Shown here piece by piece: positions 1 through 12,271 of a stretch of 64,000 nt of DNA. The DNA is from Aplysia californica (taxonomy: Eukaryota; Mollusca; Gastropoda; Aplysiida; Aplysiidae). Within the stretch, counting starts at the first letter, position 1, and the number at the start of each line of letters is the position of its first letter. Under the pieces are notes generated by a model. The model made no database searches. It had not been told where the DNA came from and saw only the letters and a list, made by a program, of their open reading frames with translations. Location: assembly GCF_000002075.1 (NCBI RefSeq), contig NW_004797516.1, positions 326,411 through 390,410 on the forward strand, written 5' to 3'. The position numbers were made by a program, and so were the translations under genes.

Positions 1-39
<39 letters not shown>

Positions 40-45
40 TGTCTC

Positions 46-88
<43 letters not shown>
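1..88. repeat. (TATC)n / (TGTC)n microsatellite
   Basis: About ten TATC units followed by TGTC units with interruptions. Cut by the window edge. Confidence 0.95.
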
Positions 89-724
89 TGTCTACCTATA
101 TATATTATCATTCGCAACACCCTGTTGTGATCAAACTATCTCTGAATCTATCTATTATTTTATTATATCCTTTTAGTTACTTTTACCTCTCATTTATTCG
201 TTCGATATAGGCCAACGTCATTGTCCAATTGTTCCTAGCATGTGTGTGAAGGCAAATTGTCCTCACCATGCACTGTTTTCTGTGCGTTGAACTACATTGT
301 ACTAAACTGAATCACAGGACACCAGTGTGGGTAGATTGCACTTGCTCAATGCTAACATAACATATTATAAGATGTAAATACAAAATGCCAAAATGTGTAA
401 CTTGCAACCTGGTTTATACCAAGATTACATAAAACTTACAATGCGGTCACGAAATTTTGTTTCAATTTATAGAGACAAACAAGATGTTTTATTCTTTTTT
501 TTCTTCTTTTTTTTTTTGATATCACGTCCACACTTAGGTTTACAGAATTGTTTAAAATGGTAAAGAACCTGTAGTAGAATTGATAACATTATGGTCTTCT
601 TTTGTAATTATAGTTTTGCCTTTGCTTTGGCCAATTAGACCAAAACTGACTGATAAGTGTTTGCCTCATTTTGAGCACGTTAGGAGAAATTTTGTCGGAT
701 AGGCCTATCTTATTCTTTTTGTAG

Positions 725-830
725 GGGCGTTATGGCCACCTCAGCTCAGCCTGATTTAGTCCTGACAAGCAAGGTCGAAGCCCGCCTCTTAAATGATTTA
801 AATCGTATCGATTTGGGCATAAAAGAACTA
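725..830 (+). mobile_element. SINE family D, 3' fragment
   Basis: CAGCTCAGCCTGATTTAGTC, CGCCTCTTAAATGATTTAAA, CGATTTGGGCATAAAAGAAC. 5'-truncated. Confidence 0.65.
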
Positions 831-867
831 TGGATACATTTTAAAAGGAAAAAAGACTGGCAATGGA

Positions 868-1031
868 CTGTCTCCGGGTTTTTATGCACCCCGCATAATT
901 TAGCAAAATTTGGTAATTTTTTGCTTTGTTATAATTAACAGAATCGCATAATTTCACCCGTTTGGGCTCAGTTTGCATAATTTCGGATTTTTTTTTTTTT
1001 TTAAATTTTGCATAAAACTGCGGGGACAGAA
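868..1031. mobile_element. MITE family K
   Basis: Inverted ends GGACTGTCTCCGGGTTTTTATGC at left (18 or so bases) and GCATAAAACTGCGGGGACAG at right. The interior repeats GCATAATTT several times. Pair of the element at 50937. Confidence 0.78.
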
Positions 1032-1081
1032 TGGACGTGTTTTTATTTTTTCATGGTGTCCTGCTGACTACCTCGTCCCTT

Positions 1082-1478
1082 CTCAAAATTGGACTGACAG
1101 TTCCATGTGTATGAATGTGGGGCCCTGTTTCTGACAATTCTGTGTGGAATGACAAATATTAACATATTATGTTTCTGACAATTCAGTTTGGGATGACGAT
1201 TATTAAATGCGTGTTTCTGACAATTCAAGACGGACTGACAGATCCTTAATGTATGTTTCTGACAATTCAGTAGTGATTGAAAAAAACTAAAAGTATGTTT
1301 CTGCCAATTCAGCATGGAATGACAGTACTAAATATATGTTTCTGACAGTTCAGAATGGAATGACAGTATGAATGTATGTTTCTCACTATCTGACAATTCA
1401 GAATGGAATGACAGTATAAATGTATGTTTCTGACAATTCATTATGGAATGACATTTACTGACGCATGTTTCTGTTCGG
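1082..1478. repeat. Degenerate tandem array, about 45-50 bp unit
   Basis: About eight units around TATGTTTCTGACAATTCAGA then ATGGAATGACAGTA. It runs to within about 15 bp of the acceptor of the first visible coiled-coil exon, so the exon's polypyrimidine tract overlaps the last unit. Confidence 0.82.
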
Positions 1479-1490
1479 CTGGGCTTCCAG

Positions 1491-1714
1491 ATATCAGGCT
1501 CTTCAGCATCACTCCACGCGAGAACAAAAACGTATTAGCGACTTGCAGAAAGGAGAGATTGATCGCTTAGAGAAGGAAGTCCAGAAATTAGCAATGGTGA
1601 GTGGTCTCAGTTCAGTGTTATTTGTATGTCAAGGTTAGCAAAGGAACAAAATCCCCCTTTCTCTCCCCTTCTTCCAACCTCCCCCCCCCCCCCCCCATTC
1701 CCACCCCAAAACAC

Positions 1715-1810
<96 letters not shown>

Positions 1811-4800
1811 AGTCCAAGTGACATCCGTATTTTTGGACCCCTCCATAGGAATTTTTATTTTTTTCCTCTTCCTGCGATTTTGGGTAACCAAACTCCCTTT
1901 CTTTCCTTTCAAATAACTCATTATGAGCCCTGAATGGTGCTTAACTCTTCTTTGCCCGCCATACTCAGTTAGTGGGTGGTTGGTGGGTGCTCTGGTGTGG
2001 TTTGCTTCTTCTTTCCTATCAAACATCTGTCGTCCTTATCTCCCCTCCTTCTTTTTTATGTTTGTTACTCTCTTGTAACTCCTCTAATCTTCTGGCGCTC
2101 ATATGACCTTATGCAGTTGCGAGCGCCGTAAAACCTCTACTAAAATAAACAAACATACTCAGTTATTTTTATTATACCGCTGCCTTTCTTTACGCCATAT
2201 CGCTATGTATGCTGATAAATCACAGTACGAAAAGAGTTCACTTGAACCTTCGTCTTAACCTGAATCTGAGAACGCCAGTCTTTGGACTCTTTGCTGTGCC
2301 CTGGTTGTTTCATACGGGGTGCCCACTACAGCTGGATCAGGCCGATCCCATCCGTAGTGGGCACCATGCTTTACCATTAGATTTTTGCTTTTAATCTCCG
2401 CTGAATGTATTAGGTGCCTTTCGTTTGAAGCGTACCGGCGTCTGTGATGTAGCGTTTTAGGTGTTTTACCGTCGCACGCAGGAGACCCCTGTTCGATTTC
2501 CGAGGGGGGGGGGGGGGATTTGCATCTAGTATTACGGACTTTCTGCTGAGATGTATCATATCCCTCTCAGCCCAGGTTACCTCTGACAGGCAGAGTTGGA
2601 AGCGCGCCTCCTAAGTGATCTAAATTATGCGGACGGGAACGTAAAACCTTCAATAATAGTAATACATGTAATAAACTTTTGAAGCATACGGCACAGTACA
2701 ACAGCAAGTAAGCTTACATGTCGAACATACTCATTCAATTGCACTTACTCTCTCCCCTCACCACCCCCCCCCTTCCACAGTCCCAAAGTCACGTGTCAGA
2801 CAGCAACCGACAGCCACACCCATCACCCACACCAGTAGCGACATCATCACCACTTGCATTACCAACCACAACAGTAGCAACAACAACAGCAGAGACGACG
2901 AACGAGAAGACATCTCAGCAACTACAGTCCCGCATCAAACAGCTTCAAGCAGACAACGCAGCCCTGCGCAAACAGAGACTACAGACCAGTGAACGCCTCA
3001 ATATGTCACTTCCCAACCTGGCTAAACCACAACCGATCAGGCCTGTGAGTCAGGTTTTATTTTTGTTATTTTTATTTTTTAATGTATTTATTTACTTGTT
3101 TATTTGTGTATTTATTTATTTATTTATTTATGTAACTCCATATCTAATCATGTGTTCATTTTTAACCATTTTGTATAATATTTGATTTATGTAATTTTTT
3201 GTTTGGTTATTTATTTATTTATTTATCTATTTATTTATCTATTAATTCGTTATGGGAGGGGAGGGGGGGTAGGTGTGCCTCTTTTGGTTAAGGGAAATCT
3301 TTATTCGTACTGACAATCATTGACAATGAAAATGAGAGTAAATAAGTATAGTCTATAGATCAAATATAATTTTTCAACCCTAAGAGGAAACAGTAAGAAA
3401 ATATGTGGCCTGTTATGTTAGTCACAGTTCTTGTTATTATCCACTGCTGTTGCTGCTGTTCTTCCTGTTTCAACTCCAGCTGTACCAGTCTCTTAGCATC
3501 AAAATCACATCTCTTAGCATCGAAATCACATCTCTTAGCATCGAAATCACATCTCTTAGCATCGAAATCACATCTCTTAGCATCGAAATCACATCTCTTA
3601 GCATCGAAATCACATCTCTTAGCATCGAAATCACATCTCTTAGCATCGAAATCACATCTCTTAGCATCGAAATCACATCTTCTGCCTGCAATGGTAAATT
3701 ATAAACGTCTTATTTCTACACTGCAGGCATTGGTGAAAGTGAACGGCCTATTTTTTGTGTTTGGTGTTTGTTTTTTGTTGCGTTTTTTTTTTTGGGGGGG
3801 GGGGGGGGGGGTTGGGGGGGGGGTCTTCGTCTTTTTTTATATGTACATAATATATATATATGTTTTTACACCCCTATCAACACAATTTAGATCATTTGGG
3901 AGGCTGTTTTCGACCCTACCTGTCAGGATATAACATTCCATTGCGGCAGTTCAGTTTACCTAGCCAATAATTAGGTTCATTGTGAAAACTATAGATTTAT
4001 TAGAATCAAAATCAAACACTTTTTGGCTTTCAGTGTACTTTCTAATTAACATGATTCCTGCATCTCGTCTTCAGCTGTCGCCATTTGGGAGGCCAAGATC
4101 ACCAACTCGAGATCCGGAAGTTCTCCGCAGACTTGAAGAACGCTTCCGGATAGGTGAGCAGAGCGCGATAAAGGCAGAGGAGCGGGCCAAGCTGAGTCAG
4201 AAAGTCATGAACAACAAGATAGAAGAGATGGCCAAACTACAACATACGCTCTTTAGTCAGAACCAGGTACATTGTGTACTGCCTGTTTGTGCATTTTTCA
4301 GGGAGGCCAGGGTGTGGCAACATTACAAGTTTTCCGGGGAGGGGGGGTGGTGTGTTAAAGGGGGGGAGGGGGGGTTGTTTATTGGGGGGTTTTGGGGGGG
4401 GTTGTTTTCTGGGGGGTTTTTTAAGTTTAAGTAAGAGAAAAACAGCACGTGAAACACGAATAGGTCCAAGAAGTGCCAAAGCTTAGAGGTATTACTAGAA
4501 AGAAGCACACCAAGAAAAGGAGGAGAGATGAGGACAATACATGAAAATGTTGGATATGAAAGAAGGAGAAAACCACACAAGAGCGCCCGTCAACCTCTCA
4601 CCCAGCAACGTGACTTTATCAAAATTGAGAGGTTCAACTTGCATGCTTAGTTAAATTTAGAAAGTTTTATGGGACTCGAAAAGTAACTTACATGATAAGG
4701 TCATATATGAGCGGGCAAAACACAAGTTAGTTGTTTTCATGAAAGTTCACGGCATGGATTATACTTGCATGCCTTGTCTCATCCAACTTTAAAATTTTTT

Positions 4801-7000
4801 AGAAAAAAGTATGTTAACATAACCTTGAACAAAGTCATAAGCTATAAATTATGGCAAAGGAATGCCTTAACAATCGAAATGAAATTAGGTAAGAAAAATG
4901 TGAGGCAGCGTCGTGGAATCAGGCTCTCGTCAAAATATCCAAAGTGGAGAAACTAGCATTTTTCTGCAGGTTTGTGAATTGTTATCAATTTTTTTTTCTT
5001 TTTTGGCTCAACACCTTTCATGCCCATTAAAGTACTCATGTCTGTCTGGATTTTTCTGTAAAACGTTGACTGAAAGTACAATCAATGTAAATTTTCAGTT
5101 GCCACGGACTCTTAAGCTAAGGAAATAACTTATCTTTGGCGGCCATTTTCTCACTAATTTTACCTCTAAAAACAGGTGACCCCCACCTCCTTCATTCGCA
5201 AATATCTCGACTTGTATTCAAGATAAATGGGTATTATTTTCTTCTAATAAAGACAAGTGAACAAGCTTTAAGATGATACCAATAACTGTACATGCCGAAA
5301 AATTGACGAGAGCCTGATTCCACCACGCTGCCTCACAAATGTGCATGCATTCCAAACAACTCTAGTGCGGTCAAAACTTAGTGGCGCAACTTATCCTAAA
5401 ATATCTTTTTAACGGGAGAACCAATGTCACCCATACTTTGCACAGCAGTTTGTCTCAATTTGTCTAAAGTTAATCATGTTTTTCCGCATCAGTTGAGGCT
5501 AGATTAAAAAACTTTTTATCATAAATTTATATAAAATGCTACAAATCTCCTACACGTAGAAAATGGAATTGTTAACAGCTCTTCCCGCTTCTCATACACA
5601 TTTTGTATACGCACGCATATGGGTTACGTCACGGCTCACCAATGATACTTTTTAGTGGCAAAACAAGTTACTAAAAATTAATTCTATAGTGAACACTTTT
5701 TGGCACTAAATGTTATCAAAACTTGCGTTCAATGAAGATAATTTCGAGAACAGAAATGAATGACGGACTTGCTTTTAAAAGCGATATCATCCTAGCCTAA
5801 CAGGTCTTTACTAAAATATTGATCTGTCAAGACAAATTGATACAAGTCACTGTTTAAAAGCTGGAAAGTTTGATAGTCGAGAAGATATTTGACAATAAGT
5901 TATGAATGTTTGACCGCACTATAGATTACACTAGGCCCGGCAAGTCTTGTATAGGAGAAAGTGTTTTGGGGGCCTTTTTTCTTTGGTCCCTTCTCCGTTG
6001 TACCCAAAAGTAAGTAAGTATACAGTAACTATCACATCATTGTATCATTGCTATGATCCTTATCTCATTTAAGTTTTTAGCATAATTAAATTAGTGACAA
6101 AAAATATAATATATTTAAAGACACGGAAATTTATATACTCCCCCAAAAAAGGGCCTACAAATTTAATGTGCTTGTGGTTCATTAAGTATTATAATAATGA
6201 TGGAGCGATAGTTACTGTATACCCCCCCCCCCCCCCCCCCCGGGGCGGTGCCACTGACAGAAGTGTCATTAGACCATTCCCAAAGGGGGGGGGGGCATTT
6301 CTCGTTCTAATGCACAGTAGAATTGTAAATGGGCTGATCCAACAATGTCAGTCTCATAACTGTGCCTGAACTACAACAGGGAACTATGCTGCTGCTTTCT
6401 TTCCTAATCTTTACTATCGTCATTTTCCTCTACTTCTTTTGCATGTTTGTCACTCTCTTGTGACCCGCATTTTCCGGGGTGCCTTGATAGTCGAAGCAGA
6501 CTTTGTGCTGTTGAAGCTAGAGAGGTGAGCAGAGTAAGTCTGATTCCCTGTAAAGACTTCTCTGTTGACATCCACCCCTTGGCGGTCACATGACCTTATG
6601 CAGTTGTGAGCCCTGTAAAACCTCTACTGAAACTAAACTACTTACTGTATCAACTTTTGCACCTCCCTGTATATATCGCCACCTCAGAGCTTTCTTGCCC
6701 TATCTCAATTCATTTTTTTACATTGAAAATGTAACTTCTTCTTAATTAAACTCACTCTTCGTTATGAACTATTTCCACCGTTATTAAAAATGGAGATAGG
6801 ACAAAAAAAAGCACTGAGGTCGCGATATGGTGAAACACATGCATCATGTAAATGATGCATTTCGTTATCATAGCCTTCTTTATCTTTTAAATCCTTTTCC
6901 CCAGGAATTGCAAGAGTTGGAGAAGGCGTACAGTGATCTGCACAAACAGTACAACAACCGAGGTGTGTCCCCAGCCCGGGGTTTGAACACCACCCTGTGA
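1491..7000 (+). CDS. Coiled-coil protein gene, last four exons (partial, 218 aa)
   Basis: Four exons with matching phases: 1491-1596, 2781-3044, 4075-4266 and 6905-7000 (TGA 6998-7000). The 5' part is outside the window. Exon 1 completes a split codon then reads YQALQHHSTREQKRISDLQK. Exon 2 has a Ser/Thr/Pro-rich linker (about 45 residues) followed by a heptad-like KTSQQLQSRIKQLQADNAAL. Exon 3 has SPFGRPRSPTRDPEVLRRLE then a charged helix. Exon 4 is ELQELEKAYSDLHKQYNNRG ending SPARGLNTTL. The helices with leucine/charged heptads and Ser-Pro linkers suggest a structural protein such as a centrosomal, ciliary or cytoskeletal scaffold, but I do not recognise the family. Donors are GTGAGT twice and GTACAT. 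The gene is convergent with ASL. Intron 2 holds a 21-bp minisatellite and intron 3 several MITEs and SINEs. Confidence 0.82.
1680..1806. repeat. Poly-C tract and (GA)n microsatellite
   Basis: 17 C bases, then about 44 GA units, in an intron of the coiled-coil gene. Confidence 0.95.
1968..2147 (+). mobile_element. SINE family C
   Basis: About 180 bp: GTGGTTTGCTTCTTCTTTCC, TTACTCTCTTGTAACTCCTC and the tail GCTCATATGACCTTATGCAG, GAGCGCCGTAAAACCTCTAC. Same 3' end as family B. In an intron of the coiled-coil gene. Confidence 0.82.
2405..2665 (+). mobile_element. tRNA-derived SINE family D
   Basis: Head with CGCACGCAGGAGACCCCTGT and B-box-like TGTTCGATTTCC, a poly-G run, then CTTTCTGCTGAGATGTATCA, CTCTCAGCCCAGGTTA and tail CTAAGTGATCTAAATTATGC. 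In an intron of the coiled-coil gene. Confidence 0.78.
3490..3680. repeat. 21-bp minisatellite, nine units
   Basis: Unit TCTTAGCATCGAAATCACA plus TC, almost without variation (the first unit has one change). Intronic in the coiled-coil gene. Open in several frames only because 21 is divisible by three. Confidence 0.93.
4336..4421 (+). repeat. G-rich tract, possible G-quadruplex
   Basis: Six or more runs of five to nine G separated by T-rich spacers. Confidence 0.75.
4430..4604 (-). mobile_element. SINE family C
   Basis: Minus copy with CCAAAGCTTAGAGGTATTAC and AAGGAGAAAACCACACAAGA. Starts after the G-rich tract in the intron before the last coiled-coil exon. Confidence 0.72.
4899..5339 (-). 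mobile_element. MITE family E
   Basis: Ends are inverted repeats: TGTGAGGCAGCGTCGTGGAA TCAGGCTCTCGTCAA on the left and the complement on the right (TTGACGAGAGCCTGATTCCA). About 440 bp, non-coding. Orientation is opposite to the 26.3-kb copy. In the last intron of the coiled-coil gene. Confidence 0.88.
5362..5922. mobile_element. Inverted-repeat element, family L
   Basis: Left end CTAGTGCGGTCAAAACTTAG, right end complement ATGTTTGACCGCACTATAG, TA at both borders. About 560 bp, no coding frame, so a non-autonomous DNA transposon (Tc1/mariner-like TA target is inference). In the last intron of the coiled-coil gene. Confidence 0.7.
6222..6241. repeat. Poly-C tract
   Basis: 20 C bases followed by GGGGCGG, and a G run about 45 bp further on. 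Length likely uncertain in the assembly. Confidence 0.9.
6285..6645 (+). mobile_element. Family J repeat followed by SINE family C
   Basis: 6285-6395 matches the reverse complement of 50717-50815 (GTAGAATTGTAAATGGGCTG). It continues into a C-like element ending GACCTTATGCAGTTGTGAGC, CCTGTAAAACCTCTACTGAA, with extra sequence in its middle. Confidence 0.7.
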
Positions 7001-7084
7001 GGGGACAGCCAAAGACACACCAAGACACGCCACTGTCTACATTGGAGCCGGACATTTTTTAAAATTTAGCTTTGCAGCAAAACA

Positions 7085-7232
7085 AATTAAGCCATACCAC
7101 GTAAGTGCCAAAGATTAAAGGTGTACCCAGAGAGTGTTACATACAAAGAAACATAGGAGGAGATATAAGGATGATAGACGTTTGATAGTAAAGAAGGAGC
7201 AAACCACACCAGAGCACCCATCAACCATCCCC
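7085..7232 (-). mobile_element. SINE family C
   Basis: Minus copy: AAGTGCCAAAGATTAAAGGT, then AAGGAGCAAACCACACCAGA. Lies in the presumed 3' UTR of the coiled-coil gene. Confidence 0.75.
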
Positions 7233-7465
7233 AATACAGAGACACTCGATAAAAATTCATTGTTCATTAAAAACAATGAAAAGGTTTTTTTCATCCTTAA
7301 TATCAACACCGGGAGATTCAAAATAACTGGGGAAAAAAACCTTCATAAAAAGTGACTATTAAGTGCACACTATGTGTCTTTAATTTAACGTGAGCATAGA
7401 TCCATAAGGCAACTGCATGTTTGGGGCAGGTATTTTTGGCCAAGTCTTGTAAAAGACATCAACTT

Positions 7466-7471
7466 AATAAA
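7466..7471 (+). promoter_or_regulatory. Candidate poly(A) signal of the coiled-coil gene
   Basis: First AATAAA after the stop at 7000, about 470 bp downstream. A family C SINE copy lies between, so the signal would give a 3' UTR containing SINE sequence. An ATTAAA near 9795 is an alternative. Confidence 0.3.
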
Positions 7472-8786
7472 CACATTCCACGCCAGACATTCTAAGACCA
7501 TTTACAATAGTGTTTAGAAATAACCAGATTTAATTCTTGTTATTCTCTTTTTACGTTGTTTGCCATGGATTGAGAAAAACAAGGTTCACAGGCATGTTCA
7601 ACATTTGAAAATGGTTCACACGAGGACCTGCATTATCTCTATGATAGCTGCACACGAGTATAAAATGCTCACGGAAACACATTACAAATCAAAAGATCAT
7701 ATCTTAAATTTTTTTTAAACACACATGTTAAGTAATTACAAGTATCGAACAAAAGACAGAAAAATCATAAGTATTAAAAACCCCATTTTGTCAGCCGATT
7801 TACCCATATTATAATAGATGAACGTGGATACTGACGTAGTTTAAAGAGTCGACTGCTGGTCAGAGCAAAGTGGGCCTACTGTTGTTGTTTCTAATATCCA
7901 TGCTGCTGCTTTCGCCATACAACATTCCGTCCATTATAATTTGTGATAATTTATTAGTTGTAGCTATGTCCATGAAATTTACCAAAATATTAGATATTTG
8001 TATATGACATACACATGTAAAACAATCTGAGCTGTGATAATTCAAATCCTATTATAAAATATATAGTCATATTATCTTATAAATCCCAGTCTACGCAACA
8101 TTAATAACTCATTATTGTTTCAGTTTTTCTACTATATCTGAATATAATCAAAATCCACTGTTCAAAGTGCAAGTCATTCTCATGTGCAGTTTTTGGACAC
8201 CGTTCCCCTACCTTATGTAAGACCATATGAAAGCAAACTTATTAAAACAGCATCAGCTTACTGTGCTGAATTTCACAACAGGGTTCTCAAATCAACACAT
8301 ATTGTCATATAAACATAAGTCTTCCCCATCATGCTGAAAAAAAGGCGGGTCACAGCAAAAGTCACTGCCAAGCATTTTCCTTTAAAAATATTTTTTTTTT
8401 AATCTAAATATATCAGCTTGGGTAAAAGAGGGCCTGGACGGGTAACATCAGCTGTCAATAAGGTCACTCTTTACATATAAACATTACCAGAAGAAGTCGG
8501 TTCAGTTTAGTCTGGAGTTTGTTCTGAAAACTGAACTCTCAGAAATGAACGAGTGGTTGTCTTGTCTTTCAATTCAGTTCTTACCACAAAGCATTACATT
8601 TACCCTACCATAACCTCAATACTCTGCCAGTGAGATTTATCTACTTTTAGCTAGCTTTAAAAAAATCATATCGACCAGCTGTTAAAATAATGTACTGAGC
8701 CCCAATTTTTTTTAAATTACAATTTCTTAGCTGTGATATCAGTTGCATGTGCTCAAAAAATATTTTGTCAAAATTTAAATTCTAGA

Positions 8787-8946
8787 TACAGTATAACACG
8801 GATAGCTTGAATTTGTCGGGACCGACCTGCGTAGTACGAGATCTTACAAAGATATAGATACAAAAAAACGGACCGCAGGCAGGCACATTCCGACGGATAT
8901 GTGATTTCAAGTATTCTGTGTTCAACCTATCCGTGCTGTGCTGTAT
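8787..8946. mobile_element. Short pogo/Tigger-like MITE
   Basis: TACAGTATAACACGGATAGC TTGAATTTGTCGGG at left and AACCTATCCGTGCTG then CTGTA at right. About 160 bp with TA borders. Sister of the copy at 56609. Confidence 0.8.
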
Positions 8947-10082
8947 TGGGGAAAAAAACCCTGATAAAAACAAAGTATGTACTATTGGTAAAAGTATGAA
9001 AGTTTTTTCTCTGTCTACCTTCAAATTTTGCTTTCTGGGCTTAGTACATTAAAACAGTTTGCCGAAGAGATATATTAATATTATCGTTTATTATTATGTG
9101 TCCACAAGGATGGATTCCACTCGGGTCTTAAATGTTAGACTCAGAATGAGTGAAGTTTGTACATTGTTTAATGTTAAGTGACATTTTGAATACACAGGTC
9201 TGTCCTCAGACTGGCATACCAAATATAATGTTTCTATTTGTCAGTTGGGACAAAATGTAATCTAGAGATAATTTGTGCATCATTTTAGTATGTCATATTA
9301 ATTGCAGAAGGTCCTTATTATAAAGGATTTAAGTAATTATCACCAAAATCAAAAACAGACACACATCACTGGCACTTGACTTTGGGACATTTCTCAGTCT
9401 GTGTTGTATTCCTGTCAGAATTGTCTTTGTTATGGACATTTATTTATTGCGTGAGCTGTATACCTGATGCTGAAGTGAGTTTATATTATTATTTTAGCTG
9501 TGCTTAATGCGGAAAAACAATTTCTTCCACTCATTTACTGATTTTTCATTTTTGTACTACCATTTATGCTCGTAGTTCATGGGTGTGAAATATATTATGA
9601 ACTCCATACCGGTATATCATATATATATGTCTATCAAATATCATATGGACTATCATATAGCGTCAACTGTAAGAATTCCATTCAGATGACAGATTTTCAG
9701 TTCTTACTAAGATTTTCAGTGTGCTTATAATGTTACTAGGCAATGTTCTTCTCGGTTACTGTAAAAGCAGAAGAAACATTGTACCTATGTACTCATTAAA
9801 GATAAAAGAAATGCCTTAACTTTTTGACTTTCTTGTCTCACAAAGATTGATACAGGACTTTTTATCTACTCAACAAAATATGAGTGAAACCTTGTTTACA
9901 CAGAGAGTACAATATACCTGCACATAAAATATGGGATTATAATGAGAATGTGTTTTCTGTTTCCGTGAGGTGCATGTTGATATACATGTATTTACTTTTG
10001 CATTAGAGGAACATACATATTTCTTTCACATGAAACTGTCCCACTTCTGCTTCATTATCCTTTATAGATCGTCATATGAATT

Positions 10083-10216
10083 TAAATACAGGAACAGGGC
10101 TTCACTTGCTACAGTACTCTTCCTCTATAATATATACTGGAGGGCATATATACAGTACTCTTCCTCTATAATATATACTGGAGGGCATATATATATATAT
10201 ATATGCCCTCCAGTAC
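10083..10216. repeat. Tandem duplication ending in an AT-cored palindrome
   Basis: CAGTACTCTTCCTCTATAAT, ATACTGGAGGGCATATAT occurs twice in tandem. The second copy is followed by (AT)n and GCCCTCCAGTA, making a hairpin with 11-bp GGAGGGC-containing arms. Confidence 0.85.
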
Positions 10217-12271
10217 CCCTCCACTATTATATCTATTGTGCCCAAAGAGGCAGAAATTCACAAGGAAAAACAGATGGGTACCCAAAAGTAAAGCATTATT
10301 TAATGAATGCAATGTTATTTCAGCTTCATTTTAATCGAATATTTTCAGTCAGCATAAATAGTAGTAATATTGGTTGATTAAAGTGGGGCTAAACCTCTCT
10401 ATGACCACCGCATGGCTCGAGTCGCCATGAGCTGATTGTTTCCGTCTATGGAAAAAGTTCTTTATTTCAATCAACTCTGGTCTCACAAAATGTGAGAGTT
10501 CACCTGTAACTAGTCAGCACAATTGCTCTGTGTATGATACTGTTTGCACACAAAAAACAGTGTCAGTGTAATATACTTATGACACATGTATGACAGCTGA
10601 CACTTATTTATAAATGTATGGCATCCTTCACATCAACACCATCATGAGATTCTCCGCATCTTCAATACAACATGAATTTTAGATGGTACAATAAAAATCA
10701 ATTTCCTGGCTCAAGAAAAACTAAATAAGTAGACATTCAGTCATAAACCAGCTGACCAAAGATCTCAAATGGGCAAAACCAAATTGGCAAAATAAAGTTG
10801 AAAGAAGAAAACTAGAGTAGGTTTAATGGAGCAAAAAAACCTGTACAGAAATATGATCGTTTTCAACACAGAATTTATAAAGCTTCTAGTATATGATAGT
10901 CTCGAGTATAATAAATAATGACGAAAAAACAAGTCTCGATTTGTAAAATATGGCATCGTCACTCTTTTCAAAAGAAAAATGTTGATCAAGTTCACAAATA
11001 CTGAATCAGGGATTAAAACCATGGTCACGTGTATCTCAATCCAGCAAGGTAAAACTCACACTCAAGAAGAATTTACTTTCCACATCAGTGAAAAAAGAAC
11101 TTGCACTGTTCGACCTAAATTCTAGACAGAATCAAAATTCATGCTCTACTCTCACTGATAGCTTCACTCTAACTCAGATCAAACAAAGGGAGTTTAAACA
11201 TCTTCAAACATCTGTTTCCTAGCTATTGAATACCCATGTCAACATCAATTTTATCAAAAGTAGCTGCGTCGTATAAATCACTGGCACAATAGTGATAGAG
11301 GGTGTCATAGTATAACAAGATCAAGCTTGCTAAATTTATCTACTCAGGACGTTGATCTAAATGGCTTTTGCACAATGTAAGTCAGTTATGTTGCAAAGAC
11401 CAAAAAGAATGGTAACGGAAAAGGTACTTGCTTTACACACGCACAACTGAATAATCTGGGCTAACCATCATCCTTGACTGACCTTAACAGTTGCCATGGT
11501 GACCACCAGCTGGACAAAAAAGATTGCGTAGAGTCGCTGCCCATTTGGTGTGCAATGCAACGCGTAAAGGTTAGCACAAAATCTGAACTCAATGAAGCCT
11601 TGCCATTTATAGCAAGCAGGAAGGTGATTTTGGGATTATTTCATAGGGTTTTTTTTAATCAGCTCGATAAGACAAGGAAATGAGAACTGGCACAAGTTGT
11701 TGTTTTTTAAAAAAAGGTAAACTGACCCCTGTATATTGGGATCATGAATCTTTGGGTTAAATTGTCAACACAACCACTGCAAATTATGTCACAAATAACA
11801 GTAACAATATATTTTTAATGATAAATTACTACCCTAGAATAACAAAGATCAATCTGCTCAGTACCTCGTTTTGAGAAATTTGGAGTAAAAAATGTTGAGT
11901 TCCACAATATTATGTCATACTTTTTAGAATGCAGCTCTTTGAATATCTTGATAACGACTGTGAATAATCTTATGATTATGATAGAGAAGATAGAACATTT
12001 GGCTTTCGATCTCATGGTTTTAGTAACTCAAAACAAACGAAAATGAGAAAGAACTTTGTAATTCTAAGGTAGTGATATATATTGGAGTCACAGTTCTGTG
12101 AGAAAACCACTGCAAATCATGTCACAAATAACAGTAACAATATATATGACAATAACAAATAGCACCCCTCTTTTCATATAACAATATAATCACTTCCTCG
12201 GAACATGATTTCAATTGTGATAAAATAATACCACAATAATAACCATTGCAACAACAGTTTGAGTTTAAGGT

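Noticed and set aside
1601-2026. Open frames through (GA)n/(CT)n on both strands, with RE/SL dipeptide repeats
   Set aside because: Microsatellite translation. The same holds for 15551-15866, 37334-37759 and the TH-rich frames at 15976-16681.
3490-3680. CRISPR-like regular repeat array
   Set aside because: Units abut with no unique spacers and the DNA is from an intron-bearing eukaryote.
3403-3933. Long frames with LLASKSH, SLSIEIT or MLRDVIS repeats
   Set aside because: The 21-bp minisatellite is open in several frames because its unit is a multiple of three. It lies in an intron. The LPPYCLS frames at 63290-63566 have the same cause.
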